The notes beneath the pieces were generated by a model that ran no database searches, was not told where the DNA came from, and worked only from the letters and a program-made list of their open reading frames with translations. A stretch of 6,590 nt of DNA, from contig CAZSET010000225.1 in NCBI GenBank assembly GCA_964605915.1, positions 1-6,590 on the forward strand. The letters run 5' to 3'. The position numbers were made by a program, and so were the translations under genes. Positions 1 to 6,157 of this stretch are shown here, piece by piece. The stretch's first letter is position 1. Each line of letters opens with the position of its first letter. This DNA is from DAOVRD01 sp964605915 (lineage in GTDB: Bacteria; Planctomycetota; Brocadiia; SM23-32).

Positions 1-2
1 GC

Positions 3-83
3 GACTATTTCTGCGACCTGACGATCCCCCTGCAGGAGGAGATCATCGCCCGCAAGAAGAGACAGGAGGACGAGCAGAAGTAG
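3..83 (+). CDS. C-terminal end of an unidentified protein (5' truncated by window)
   Basis: An open frame runs in from the left edge and ends at TAG 81-83, leaving 26 residues that begin DYFCDLTIPL. The tail is strongly charged (ARKKRQEDEQK), as is common for a disordered or helical C-terminus. The other plus-strand frames here lack a sensible continuation: one hits TGA at 19-21, and the other reads on past the purE start region without any recognisable content. The gap to purE is 60 bp, so it may share a transcript with purE. I do not recognise the family, and too little is visible to assign a function. Confidence reflects only that this is the end of a real gene. Confidence 0.5.
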   Translation, partial: DYFCDLTIPLQEEIIARKKRQEDEQK

Positions 84-143
84 CTCCTGGCGTCCCCGCG
101 TCGGGTCTTCCGCCGGCGCCCTGAAGCCGAGGCAAGTGCGACC

Positions 144-662
144 ATGAAAGAACAGGTGAAAATAGCCGTGGTGATGGGCAGCGAGAGCGATCTGCCCGTG
201 GCCGAGGCGGCGGTTGAAGCGCTGGAGCAGTTCGCTGTCCCGGTCGAGATGTGGGTGCTGAGCGCCCATCGTTCGCCGGAGGCGGTCGCGCAGTTCGCCC
301 GCGAGGCGGAAGGACACGGGCTGCGCGTGATCATCGCGCTCGCCGGAGGGGCGGCCCACCTGGCCGGCGTGCTGGCCGCTCACACGACTTTGCCCGTCAT
401 TGGCGTCCCGATTCCCACGGACCGCATGGGTGGCATGGACTCGCTGCTGTCCACCGTGCAGATGCCGGCGGGCGTGCCCGTGGCTTGCATGGGGCTGGGC
501 AAGTCGGGCGCCAGGAATGCCGCCCTCATGGCAGTGCAGATCCTGGCCACGTCGGACGACGCCCTGCGGGAGGCGCTCGTGCGCCAGAGGGACGAGCTGG
601 CCGCCTACGTCCAGCACCAGGACGAGCGCGTGAAGCGCTGGCTCGAAGAGCGCCCCTCTTAG
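144..662 (+). CDS. purE: N5-carboxyaminoimidazole ribonucleotide mutase (PurE, class I)
   Basis: PurE converts N5-CAIR to CAIR in de novo purine synthesis, in the cytoplasm, normally as an octamer fed by PurK. The 172-aa product has the single flavodoxin-like PurE domain across its full length, the usual class I size. Visible signatures are the phosphate-binding GSESD (residues 12-16), the catalytic-histidine motif SAHRSP with H42, the AGGAAHLAG loop (67-75) with H72, and MDSLLSTVQMP followed by a GKSGARNAAL segment. The VQMP region favours the bacterial class I mutase over the class II, CO2-using enzyme. The ATG at 144 has GAGG at 129-132 and gives the expected N-terminus. Compared from memory with E. 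coli PurE, the usually GAGGAAHLPG loop has Leu at position 66 in place of Gly and Ala at 74 in place of Pro. No purK is present in the window, so partner genes must lie elsewhere. Confidence 0.96.
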   Translation: MKEQVKIAVVMGSESDLPVAEAAVEALEQFAVPVEMWVLSAHRSPEAVAQFAREAEGHGLRVIIALAGGAAHLAGVLAAHTTLPVIGVPIPTDRMGGMDSLLSTVQMPAGVPVACMGLGKSGARNAALMAVQILATSDDALREALVRQRDELAAYVQHQDERVKRWLEERPS

Positions 663-679
663 CCCCCCCCAACCGAGGT

Positions 680-713
680 GTCCGCCGGGCCACCAGTTCG
701 CGGACGGATCCGC
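680..713 (+). repeat. Overlapping inverted repeats downstream of purE
   Basis: GTCCGC at 680-685 can pair with GCGGAC at 700-705 (6 bp stem, 14-nt loop). The same central GCGGA (700-704) can instead pair with TCCGC at 709-713 (5 bp stem, CGGA loop). The two hairpins exclude each other. No T-run follows, so this is not a canonical intrinsic terminator. It could be a weak terminator, an RNA-processing site, or chance in GC-rich DNA. Confidence 0.25.
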
Positions 714-776
714 CCGCCGACCGGAGAAGCGCACCCAACCCTCCGGCATGCTCGACGGCCGCGCCGCCCCGCCAAC

Positions 777-805
777 TTGAAGGCTGCCCATGCTTGTTGC
801 ATAAT
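777..805 (+). promoter_or_regulatory. Putative sigma-70-type promoter for the nitroreductase gene pair
   Basis: A -35 candidate TTGAAG (777-782; 4 of 6 to consensus) and a -10 candidate CATAAT (800-805; 5 of 6) are separated by exactly 17 bp. They lie in a locally AT-richer patch of an otherwise very GC-rich gap. Transcription would start near 812, leaving about a 24-nt leader before the ATG at 836. It would drive the nitroreductase and the overlapping downstream gene, separating them from purE. Predicted by eye only. Confidence 0.5.
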
Positions 806-823
806 GTGCTTACACGCTGGACA

Positions 824-830
824 AGGGGGA
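824..830 (+). promoter_or_regulatory. Ribosome binding site selecting the ATG at 836
   Basis: AGGGGGA lies 5 nt upstream of the ATG at 836. Another in-frame ATG at 830-832 directly abuts or overlaps this purine run and would have no spacer, so the second Met is the better start. Confidence 0.6.
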
Positions 831-835
831 TGGAA

Positions 836-1339
836 ATGGACTTCTACGAGGTGATTGAGGGACGACGGAGCGTGAGGGCCTACCGGAGCGACCCGGTCGA
901 GGACGAGAAGCTCGAGCGCATCCTGAGCGCGGCGCGCGCGGCGCCCAGCGCAGCGAACCGACAGCCGGTGCTGTTCCACGTCATCCGTGACCCGAAGCTG
1001 CGCGAGGAGCTGATTGAAGTCTATTCTCAGGAATGGTTTACGCAGGCGCCCGTCATAATCTGCGCGTCCGCCAAGCCTGCGGAAGGCTGGCAGCGCGGAG
1101 ACGGCAAGAACTACGCCGACGTGGACGTGGCCATCGCCATGGACCACCTGATCCTCGCCGCCGCCGCCGAAGGGCTGGGCACGTGCTGGATAGGGGCGTT
1201 CAAGGCCGACAGGCTGCGGGAACTGCTGGGGCTGCCCGATGAACTGGAGCCCCTGGTCCTTACGCCCGTGGGATACCCCGCCCAAGAGCCCGAGGCAAGG
1301 CCGCGCAAGCCACTGGACGAACTGGTGGAATACCGGTGA
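836..1339 (+). CDS. Nitroreductase-family FMN-dependent oxidoreductase
   Basis: A 167-aa protein of the nitroreductase fold (PF00881 type), which binds FMN as a homodimer and transfers electrons from NAD(P)H to nitro, quinone, enone or other substrates; the actual substrate cannot be read from sequence. Seen in order: N-terminal RRSVRAY (10-16), the classic FMN-phosphate-binding arginine motif; PSAANRQP (37-44), which contacts the flavin; DVAIAMDHLILAAAAEGLG (97-115), the core dimer helix; TCWIGAF (116-122), typical of this family; and a VGYP turn (145-148). The protein is short, as in compact NfnB- or thermophile-type members, with no ferredoxin domain or extra insertions. An upstream in-frame ATG at 830 would add two residues, but spacing from AGGGGG favours 836. 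The same frame stays open far upstream through purE, but that reading is non-coding. The stop overlaps the next start (GTGA, 1336-1339), so the two products are probably co-translated and may act together. Confidence 0.9.
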   Translation: MDFYEVIEGRRSVRAYRSDPVEDEKLERILSAARAAPSAANRQPVLFHVIRDPKLREELIEVYSQEWFTQAPVIICASAKPAEGWQRGDGKNYADVDVAIAMDHLILAAAAEGLGTCWIGAFKADRLRELLGLPDELEPLVLTPVGYPAQEPEARPRKPLDELVEYR

Positions 1340-2046
1340 AGAGATACAAAGCCCTCAATCTGATGAACAACATAGGCTTCTGGCCCGACAAGGCGGCCAT
1401 CATCGACGCCATCAAGGAAATCCTCATGCTGGGCAAGTGCCGCAAGCCTCTGCCCGTCAGGGACTACGGCTTCTACCGGGACCGACAGTGGCGCACGGAG
1501 AATAACGCCCTCGTGCCCTATCAGAGCGTGGACTGGTACGTCTACGAGGCGCTTGACGAGGACCGGATGCAGGTGGACTCGCAGCGCATCCTGCAGTCGT
1601 TCAGGGTCGAGCCGTGGCGCAAGGATGACCTGCTGGGAGATCACTACGACCTGTTCGTGATGGAAGAGGACATGTTCGATCCCCGCAGGGGCGAGGGCCA
1701 GCAACGGATGGACTACACGGTCGGCAAGGCGGACCGCCTCACGGCCATCGTTATCAGCACCTATCGGATCGCGCACATATGGGGCATGCCGTACAGCTAC
1801 CTGAAGACGGAGGTCATGCGCCAGCTCTGCTTCATGTTCGGCCTGCCTGACGAGCACCGCACGGACCTTTCGGTCGACGGCGGGTCGCAATACTGCGCGA
1901 ACGCGTGCATCCTGCGGCCGGCCAGTGTCGCGCCAGACGATTGGGACAGGCTGACCACGGACAGGCTGGCCAGGGGAGCCCTGTGCCCGGAGTGCACGGC
2001 GGACCTGCAGAGGTTCTTCGAACAGGCGGCCAAAGAAGGGAACTGA
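1336..2046 (+). CDS. Archaemetzincin-like (M54-like) protein lacking the catalytic zinc motif
   Basis: No function is established; this is a 236-aa soluble protein with no signal peptide or membrane segment. By eye its second half follows the archaemetzincin layout. A strand-like DHYDLFVMEEDMF (96-108) sits where family members have a DVDLY-type strand. AIVISTYRI (136-144) resembles the AVISL-R strand before the active-site helix. TEVMRQLCFMFGL (158-170) aligns without gaps to the KEAVHELGHTFGL-type helix. C187-x3-C191 followed by C217-P-E-C220-x3-L matches the structural Cys4 zinc site of M54. The catalytic HExxHxxGxxH is instead RQLCFMFGLPD (162-172): both helix histidines and the Glu are gone, only the Gly is kept, and the third ligand position is Asp. 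The Met after the second Cys (C-x-M) is Leu193. It is therefore likely a pseudoprotease with a retained structural zinc. The GTG start at 1336 lies within the nitroreductase stop (GTGA overlap), with GGTGGA at 1324-1329 as a ribosome site; an internal ATG at 1363 is less likely. The alignment is from memory, so family membership is moderate while the gene itself is secure. Confidence 0.6.
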   Translation: MKRYKALNLMNNIGFWPDKAAIIDAIKEILMLGKCRKPLPVRDYGFYRDRQWRTENNALVPYQSVDWYVYEALDEDRMQVDSQRILQSFRVEPWRKDDLLGDHYDLFVMEEDMFDPRRGEGQQRMDYTVGKADRLTAIVISTYRIAHIWGMPYSYLKTEVMRQLCFMFGLPDEHRTDLSVDGGSQYCANACILRPASVAPDDWDRLTTDRLARGALCPECTADLQRFFEQAAKEGN

Positions 2047-2124
2047 GTCCGGCCGCCGTCCCTGCCGGCTGAGACCTATTGCGCTGCCTGGCGATGACGG
2101 GCCGGTGCGGACGCGCCGATTGAT

Positions 2125-2129
2125 GGAGG
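2125..2129 (+). promoter_or_regulatory. Ribosome binding site of ligA
   Basis: GGAGG is followed by a 10-nt spacer to the ATG at 2140. That ATG leads straight into the conserved Ia domain, so it is the likely start. The 93 bp gap from the previous gene (2047-2139) shows no convincing promoter or intrinsic terminator. Confidence 0.55.
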
Positions 2130-2139
2130 CCTGTGGCCC

Positions 2140-4179
2140 ATGCCCAAAGGCGCCGAGGAGCGGATCGAGGAGCTGCGACGCAAGATCCGCCGCCACAACT
2201 ACCTCTACTACGTCCTGAACCAGCCGGAGATCTCCGACCGCGAGTTCGACGCCCTCCTGGAGGAACTCCAAAGGCTGGAAGACGAGCACCCCGACCTCGT
2301 CACGCCCGACAGCCCCACCCAGAAGGTCGGCGGAGAGCCGCTGGAGGAGTTCAGCACCGCCGAGCACCTTTCCCCCATGCGCAGCATCGATAACACGTAT
2401 AGCGAGGAGGAGGTGCGCGAGTTCGATGCCCGAATCGGAAGGCTGCTGGGCGAAGATGAGCATTGGTCCTACGTCGTCGAACCCAAGATAGACGGCGTGG
2501 CCATCAACCTGATCTACGAAGGGGGCTTGCTGGCCCGGGCGATCACGCGGGGCGACGGCCTTCGCGGCGACGACGTCACGCAGAACGTTCGCACCGTTGC
2601 CAACGTGCCCCTGCGGCTCTACACGAAGGCGGCCGAAGGCGCCGGCTCAACGCTGGACGGCACGCTGATCGAGGTGCGCGGCGAGGTCTACATGCCGTTC
2701 GAGGCCTTCCGGGAAGTGAACCGAGAGCGTGGGACAGCCGGAGAGCCCTTGTTCGCCAATCCCCGCAACGCGACGGCCGGCTCGCTGAAGCTGCTCGATT
2801 CGAAGGAAACGGCCCGTCGCCGCCTGCGCGCCTTCACCTACGAGATCGGCGCCTGCGAAGGCATGAGCCTGCCGGACTCCCATTGGGAGCGGCTGGAGTG
2901 GTTGCGCGAGCACGGATGCCCGACGAATCCGGCCGCCGAGCGGTGCGCCGACGTCGACGAAGTCCTGAAGCAGTGCTCCTACTGGGAGGAGCACCTGCGG
3001 GAGCTCGACTACCCCGTGGACGGACTGGTGGTCAAGGTGGATAGCGCCCGCCAGCGGGAGGGCCTGGGCGCCACTTCGAAGGCCCCCCGGTGGATGATGG
3101 CTTACAAGTTCGCGGCTGAGCAGCAGGTCAGCCGGGTGCTGGACATCGAGGTCAACGTCGGCAAGAGCGGGCAGCTTACGCCGGTGGCCATCCTGGAGCC
3201 CGTCCACCTTTCCGGCACGACGGTCAGCCGGGCCTCGCTGCACAACTTCGACGAGGTGGAGCGCAAGGACGTGCGCATCGGTGACCACGTGCTGGTTGAG
3301 AAAGCCGGCGAGATCATCCCCCAGGTCGTCAAGGTCGTCGAGGAGATGCGCACCGGCCAGGAGCGCAGCTACCGGTGGCCGCGCAAGTGTCCGTCCTGTG
3401 GCGAGCCGGCTCAGCGCGACCTAGACGGTGTCTACGTGCGGTGCGTGAACCCCGCCTGCCCGGCCCAGCGAGTGGAGCGAATCGCGCACTTCGCCAGCCG
3501 TGGAGCCATGGACATCGAGGGCCTTGGGGAGGCCCTGGTCGGCCAGCTCGTCCAGAACGACCTGGTCCGCGACTGCGGGGACCTCTATTACCTGAAGAAG
3601 GATCAGGTGAAGGCCCTGGAGCGCATGGCCGAGAAGTCCGCACAGAATCTGATGGACGCGCTGGTGCGAAGCAAGAGTCGCGGACTGGCGCGTCTGCTGC
3701 ACGGACTGGGCATACCCAACGTCGGCGCGCACCTGGCGGGCGTGTTGGCACGGCACTTCGGCAGCGTCGAAGAGCTCAGGAACGCGTCGGTCGAAGACCT
3801 GGAAGCCGTCTACGAAGTCGGCCCGGTGGTCGCCCGCTCCATCGCCGAGTTCTTGTGCGCCGAATCGGCAGTGCGCGTGCTGCACAAGCTTGTGCGAGCC
3901 GGCGTTAAGACGGAAGCCGCAACGGTCGCCGCAAGGCAGAACGCCAACGTGGCGGGCAAGAGCTTCGTCCTCACAGGCACGCTGGCCCGACGCACGCGCG
4001 ACGAGGCGCGGCAGTGGATCGAATCGCTGGGCGGGCGCGTGACCGGCAGCGTCAGCCGAAGCACCGATTACCTTGTCGTCGGCGAAAACCCCGGCACCAA
4101 GCTGGACAAGGCCCGGCAAATCGGGTTAGAAGAGCTGTCCGAAGACGAGTTCGAGGAACTCCTGGCCGGCCCCCGGTGA
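2140..4179 (+). CDS. ligA: NAD+-dependent DNA ligase LigA
   Basis: LigA seals 5'-phosphate/3'-OH nicks in duplex DNA using NAD+, and is essential for Okazaki-fragment joining and repair. The 679-aa length and domain order are standard. The NAD+-binding Ia domain is at about 1-70 (YYVLNQPEISD). The adenylation domain follows, with active-site K116 in KIDG, GDGLRGDDVTQNV, RGEVYMP (E182), NPRNATAGSLK, motif IV YPVDGLVVKVD (K299) and motif V WMMAYKF (K323). Next comes the OB fold, beginning near VNVGKSGQLTPVAILEPV. A Cys4 zinc finger has C417, C420, C435 and C440. A helix-hairpin-helix region covers roughly 450-595, and a C-terminal BRCT domain (603-679) carries the GKSFVLTGTL and LGGRVTGSVS signatures. 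All catalytic residues checked are present, so it should be active. In the Ia domain the tyrosine matching E. coli Y35 is Phe36 (SDREFD), and the E. coli H23 position is Tyr24, the latter common in other ligases. No partner replication genes are adjacent. Confidence 0.98.
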   Translation: MPKGAEERIEELRRKIRRHNYLYYVLNQPEISDREFDALLEELQRLEDEHPDLVTPDSPTQKVGGEPLEEFSTAEHLSPMRSIDNTYSEEEVREFDARIGRLLGEDEHWSYVVEPKIDGVAINLIYEGGLLARAITRGDGLRGDDVTQNVRTVANVPLRLYTKAAEGAGSTLDGTLIEVRGEVYMPFEAFREVNRERGTAGEPLFANPRNATAGSLKLLDSKETARRRLRAFTYEIGACEGMSLPDSHWERLEWLREHGCPTNPAAERCADVDEVLKQCSYWEEHLRELDYPVDGLVVKVDSARQREGLGATSKAPRWMMAYKFAAEQQVSRVLDIEVNVGKSGQLTPVAILEPVHLSGTTVSRASLHNFDEVERKDVRIGDHVLVEKAGEIIPQVVKVVEEMRTGQERSYRWPRKCPSCGEPAQRDLDGVYVRCVNPACPAQRVERIAHFASRGAMDIEGLGEALVGQLVQNDLVRDCGDLYYLKKDQVKALERMAEKSAQNLMDALVRSKSRGLARLLHGLGIPNVGAHLAGVLARHFGSVEELRNASVEDLEAVYEVGPVVARSIAEFLCAESAVRVLHKLVRAGVKTEAATVAARQNANVAGKSFVLTGTLARRTRDEARQWIESLGGRVTGSVSRSTDYLVVGENPGTKLDKARQIGLEELSEDEFEELLAGPR

Positions 4180-4235
4180 GCGGAGACGGCGCCGGACCGG
4201 GCTGGTTCAGCCAGGACTGCCACGTACGAGTTCAC

Positions 4236-4241
4236 AGGAGG
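4236..4241 (+). promoter_or_regulatory. Strong Shine-Dalgarno fixing a TTG start for the kinase gene
   Basis: A perfect AGGAGG sits 5 nt before TTG 4247-4249. The next in-frame ATG at 4271 would be 29 nt away from it and has no comparable site, so the TTG is preferred. A rare start codon may moderate kinase yield. Confidence 0.7.
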
Positions 4242-4246
4242 CCCCT

Positions 4247-5467
4247 TTGAACCTGTCGGCTGACGCCATAATGCTGGGTCTGGACCTGATGAAGGAGGGA
4301 GGAATCCCGCCGGGCCGGCTGGCCGAGCTGTTCCGAGCCGTTTCCGCCAGCGGCGTGCCGGATCAGGTCGTCGCACTGGAGGAACGCGTGCTCGCCAGGG
4401 CTCCGGACCTGGCGTCCCTCGTCGCGCAGCTCGGTGCGCTGCCGCGTTACGTCCCGGTCGACTGCCCGAGCTGCCAGGCCAGGCTCAGGGCCCCCGGAGA
4501 GGTGGTCGGACCGTCTTCCTACTGCCCGCTATGCGGCGAGGCAATCGTTACTGCGCGTCAGTTTCTGTTTCTGGAGGATTACGCCGAAACGGAATGGCGC
4601 GCGGCGGAGAAGGAGGCGCCGCTCTACGGCCTGCCACGCCCGCAGCGATTCGCGCACTTCGAGCTGCTGCGCCTGTTGGGAAGGGGCGGGGCGGGCCGCG
4701 TCTACGAGGCCCGGAATGTCAAGTCCGGTCGGACGGTCGCGGTGAAGGTGCTCGCCTTTCGCCCTCTGGAGTCGGCGGCGGACGCTTTCAAGCGACTGCG
4801 CGTGGAGGCGCGGGTGGCGGCCTCGGTGACCCACGACAACATCGTGGCGGTCCACGACCTGGGCGTGGCGGAGGGGCTGCCATTCATCGAGATGGAGCTG
4901 ATCGAGGGCACGAGCCTCAGGGAGCATCTGCGACGGGAGGGCGGCCTGCCGCCGCGCCAGGCGTGCGTGCTGTGCCTGCAGGCCCTTGCCGGGCTCGCGG
5001 CCGTGCATGAGCACGGCATCGTCCACGGGGACGTCAAGCCCGGCAACATACTGCTTGACGGAGAAGGGCAGGTGCGGCTGACCGACTTCGGTCTCTCGCG
5101 CTTTCTTGAAGAGACCACCAGCATGACGTCAAACCGCAAGGCCGTCGGCTCACCCCACTTCATGGCCCCCGAGCAGTGGCGCGGCGATCGGCTGACGGCC
5201 CGCACCGACCTCTATGCCGTGGGACTTGTCCTGTACAACATGCTGACGGGCGTTCTGCCCTTCGAGGGGCTGAGCCTGGTGGCGATGATGTACAGGCACC
5301 TGAACGAGTCCGTCCTGGAGGCGCAGCAATCGCCGGCGGCAATGCCCGATCATCTGGCGCGAATCATCCGAAGGTCGACGGAGAAGGCGCCGGAGCAGCG
5401 GTTCCGGACGTGCGAGGCGTTCGCAGACGAGATTCGGACGTTCCTGGAAGGGTCAGTGGTTCAGTAG
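4247..5467 (+). CDS. Soluble Hanks-type Ser/Thr protein kinase with N-terminal zinc ribbon
   Basis: A 406-aa eukaryotic-like Ser/Thr kinase. Residues 1-65 are helical and unrecognised. A zinc ribbon follows with C73-x2-C76 and C93-x2-C96 (CPSC and CPLCG knuckles), and a charged linker runs to about 134. The kinase domain (about 138-400) shows the glycine-rich loop LGRGGAGRVYEA (144-155), the VAVKV lysine K167, the catalytic loop HGDVKPGN (H260-N267) with D262 and N267, DFG at 280-282, an activation segment rich in Thr/Ser (ETTSMTS), GSPHFMAPE (301-309), and the subdomain IX region DLYAVGLVLYNMLTG. All residues needed for phosphotransfer are present, so it is predicted active. The usual HRD is HGD, making it a non-RD kinase, which may be less dependent on activation-loop phosphorylation. 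There is no transmembrane segment and no PASTA, WD40, TPR or FHA-like extension after the kinase domain, so it is presumably cytoplasmic, with the ribbon or N-terminal helices as sensor or docking module. Substrate unknown. The gap to ligA is 67 bp, so shared transcription is possible. Confidence 0.93.
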   Translation: MNLSADAIMLGLDLMKEGGIPPGRLAELFRAVSASGVPDQVVALEERVLARAPDLASLVAQLGALPRYVPVDCPSCQARLRAPGEVVGPSSYCPLCGEAIVTARQFLFLEDYAETEWRAAEKEAPLYGLPRPQRFAHFELLRLLGRGGAGRVYEARNVKSGRTVAVKVLAFRPLESAADAFKRLRVEARVAASVTHDNIVAVHDLGVAEGLPFIEMELIEGTSLREHLRREGGLPPRQACVLCLQALAGLAAVHEHGIVHGDVKPGNILLDGEGQVRLTDFGLSRFLEETTSMTSNRKAVGSPHFMAPEQWRGDRLTARTDLYAVGLVLYNMLTGVLPFEGLSLVAMMYRHLNESVLEAQQSPAAMPDHLARIIRRSTEKAPEQRFRTCEAFADEIRTFLEGSVVQ

Positions 5468-6142
5468 GGAGAACAGCTCGTACCAGGGGAAGTTGGCGCC
5501 CGGGCAGCGCGTGGGCTTGACGTGCCGATGGCCCATTATGTTGGCGGTGGGGATGCGGCAGCGCTCCTGGAGATAGTTAATCAGACCGACAAGTGCCTCC
5601 ATCTGTCTGGCGGTGGGGTAGGTTTGGTCGAAGTGGCCGACCAGGCAGATGCCGATCCCGTACTTGTTGAACTCGGCGACGCCGGCGTGGGCGCCGTCCT
5701 GCTGCTGCTCCCATCGGAACGTTACTTCCACCAGCCCGTCACGGCTGCCGTTACCGTTGCCGATCACAAAGTCGTAGCCCACGCCACGCCAGCCCAGCCC
5801 CTTGTGCGCGGCATCGAAGGCCGCCTCGCTGCCGCTGTTGCTGGCGCTATGGTGGATCACGATGTAGCGCCATCGGCGGCGTAGTCTCACGTCCAGGTCG
5901 CCCGCCACGTCGGGGGGCCTGCGCAGCGTGCGCCGTATGTCGTACGAGAGCGCGGGAGCGGGCGTCAAGATGCTCAGGGCCACGGGTTCGCCCTGGTGTT
6001 CGGGCGGTTCGGCGTCCGGCTCGGCCCGGACCTCCGAGAGCGTTGGCCGCACGACGAAGTCAGAGCCGGGCTTCTGGGAAGAGGCGCATCCGAGGACCAG
6101 ACCAAGGCCTATGCAAGCCAGCACGCACCCCCCTGACCTCAT
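5453..6142 (-). CDS. Lipoprotein N-acetylmuramoyl-L-alanine amidase (Amidase_2/PGRP fold)
   Basis: A 229-aa zinc amidase predicted to cleave the MurNAc-L-Ala bond of peptidoglycan or muropeptides. The N-terminus is a lipoprotein signal: positively charged MR, hydrophobic stretch, then lipobox VLGC with C19 as the lipidated cysteine, so it should be membrane-anchored on the periplasmic side. Residues 20-85 are a Pro- and charge-rich linker. The catalytic domain starts at YIVIHHSAS, whose first His (H97) is the expected zinc ligand. It continues through GVGYDFVIGNG (with the conserved Tyr) and GICLVGHFDQTYPTARQ, and ends with GHRHVKPTRCPGANFPW. H205 and C213 there would complete a His-His-Cys site as in T7 lysozyme and amidase-active PGRPs, rather than the His-His-Asp of AmpD. 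GGGAGG 5 nt upstream (6148-6153) supports the start. It lies 15 bp after dtd on the same strand, likely co-transcribed. Its TGA lies inside the convergent kinase gene, giving a 15 bp tail-to-tail overlap. Confidence 0.93.
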   Translation of the reverse strand: MRSGGCVLACIGLGLVLGCASSQKPGSDFVVRPTLSEVRAEPDAEPPEHQGEPVALSILTPAPALSYDIRRTLRRPPDVAGDLDVRLRRRWRYIVIHHSASNSGSEAAFDAAHKGLGWRGVGYDFVIGNGNGSRDGLVEVTFRWEQQQDGAHAGVAEFNKYGIGICLVGHFDQTYPTARQMEALVGLINYLQERCRIPTANIMGHRHVKPTRCPGANFPWYELFSLLNH

Positions 6143-6147
6143 GACGG

Positions 6148-6153
6148 CCTCCC
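6148..6153 (-). promoter_or_regulatory. Ribosome binding site of the amidase gene
   Basis: On the minus strand GGGAGG lies 5 nt upstream of the ATG at 6142, within the 15-nt gap after the dtd stop. It confirms the lipoprotein start and supports a dtd-amidase operon with no room for a separate promoter in that gap. Confidence 0.7.
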
Positions 6154-6157
6154 GCTC

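Noticed and set aside
251..1339. Long plus-strand open frame apparently fusing an Arg/Ala/Gly-rich N-terminus to the nitroreductase
   Set aside because: The first part overlaps purE out of frame and has the low-complexity composition of a GC-rich shadow frame. Recognisable nitroreductase sequence begins only at 836, where a ribosome site sits.
1336..2046. Active archaemetzincin protease
   Set aside because: The helix that should carry HExxHxxGxxH has R, Q, F and D at the ligand and catalytic positions, so zinc-dependent proteolysis of the family type is not expected.
2047..2139. Possible terminator (CCGGC ... GCCGG) after the M54-like gene
   Set aside because: The stem is only 5 bp with a 10-nt loop and no following T-run; such pairings are common by chance in GC-rich DNA.
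1111..2463. 450-codon minus-strand open frame antisense to the nitroreductase, the M54-like gene and the ligA start
   Set aside because: It lies opposite three well-supported genes, spans their junctions and shows no domain signature; long antisense frames are expected at this GC content.
3421..4119. 232-codon minus-strand open frame inside ligA
   Set aside because: It is antisense to conserved zinc-finger, HhH and BRCT coding sequence, and no motif is recognisable.
4180..4246. Small hairpin GGCTG-GTT-CAGCC between ligA and the kinase gene
   Set aside because: A 5 bp stem with a 3-nt loop, no T-tract and no extension; too weak to call a terminator or regulatory element.
5522..5884. 120-codon plus-strand open frame inside the amidase gene
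   Set aside because: It is antisense to the conserved catalytic domain, including the zinc-ligand codons; a mirror frame of a real gene.
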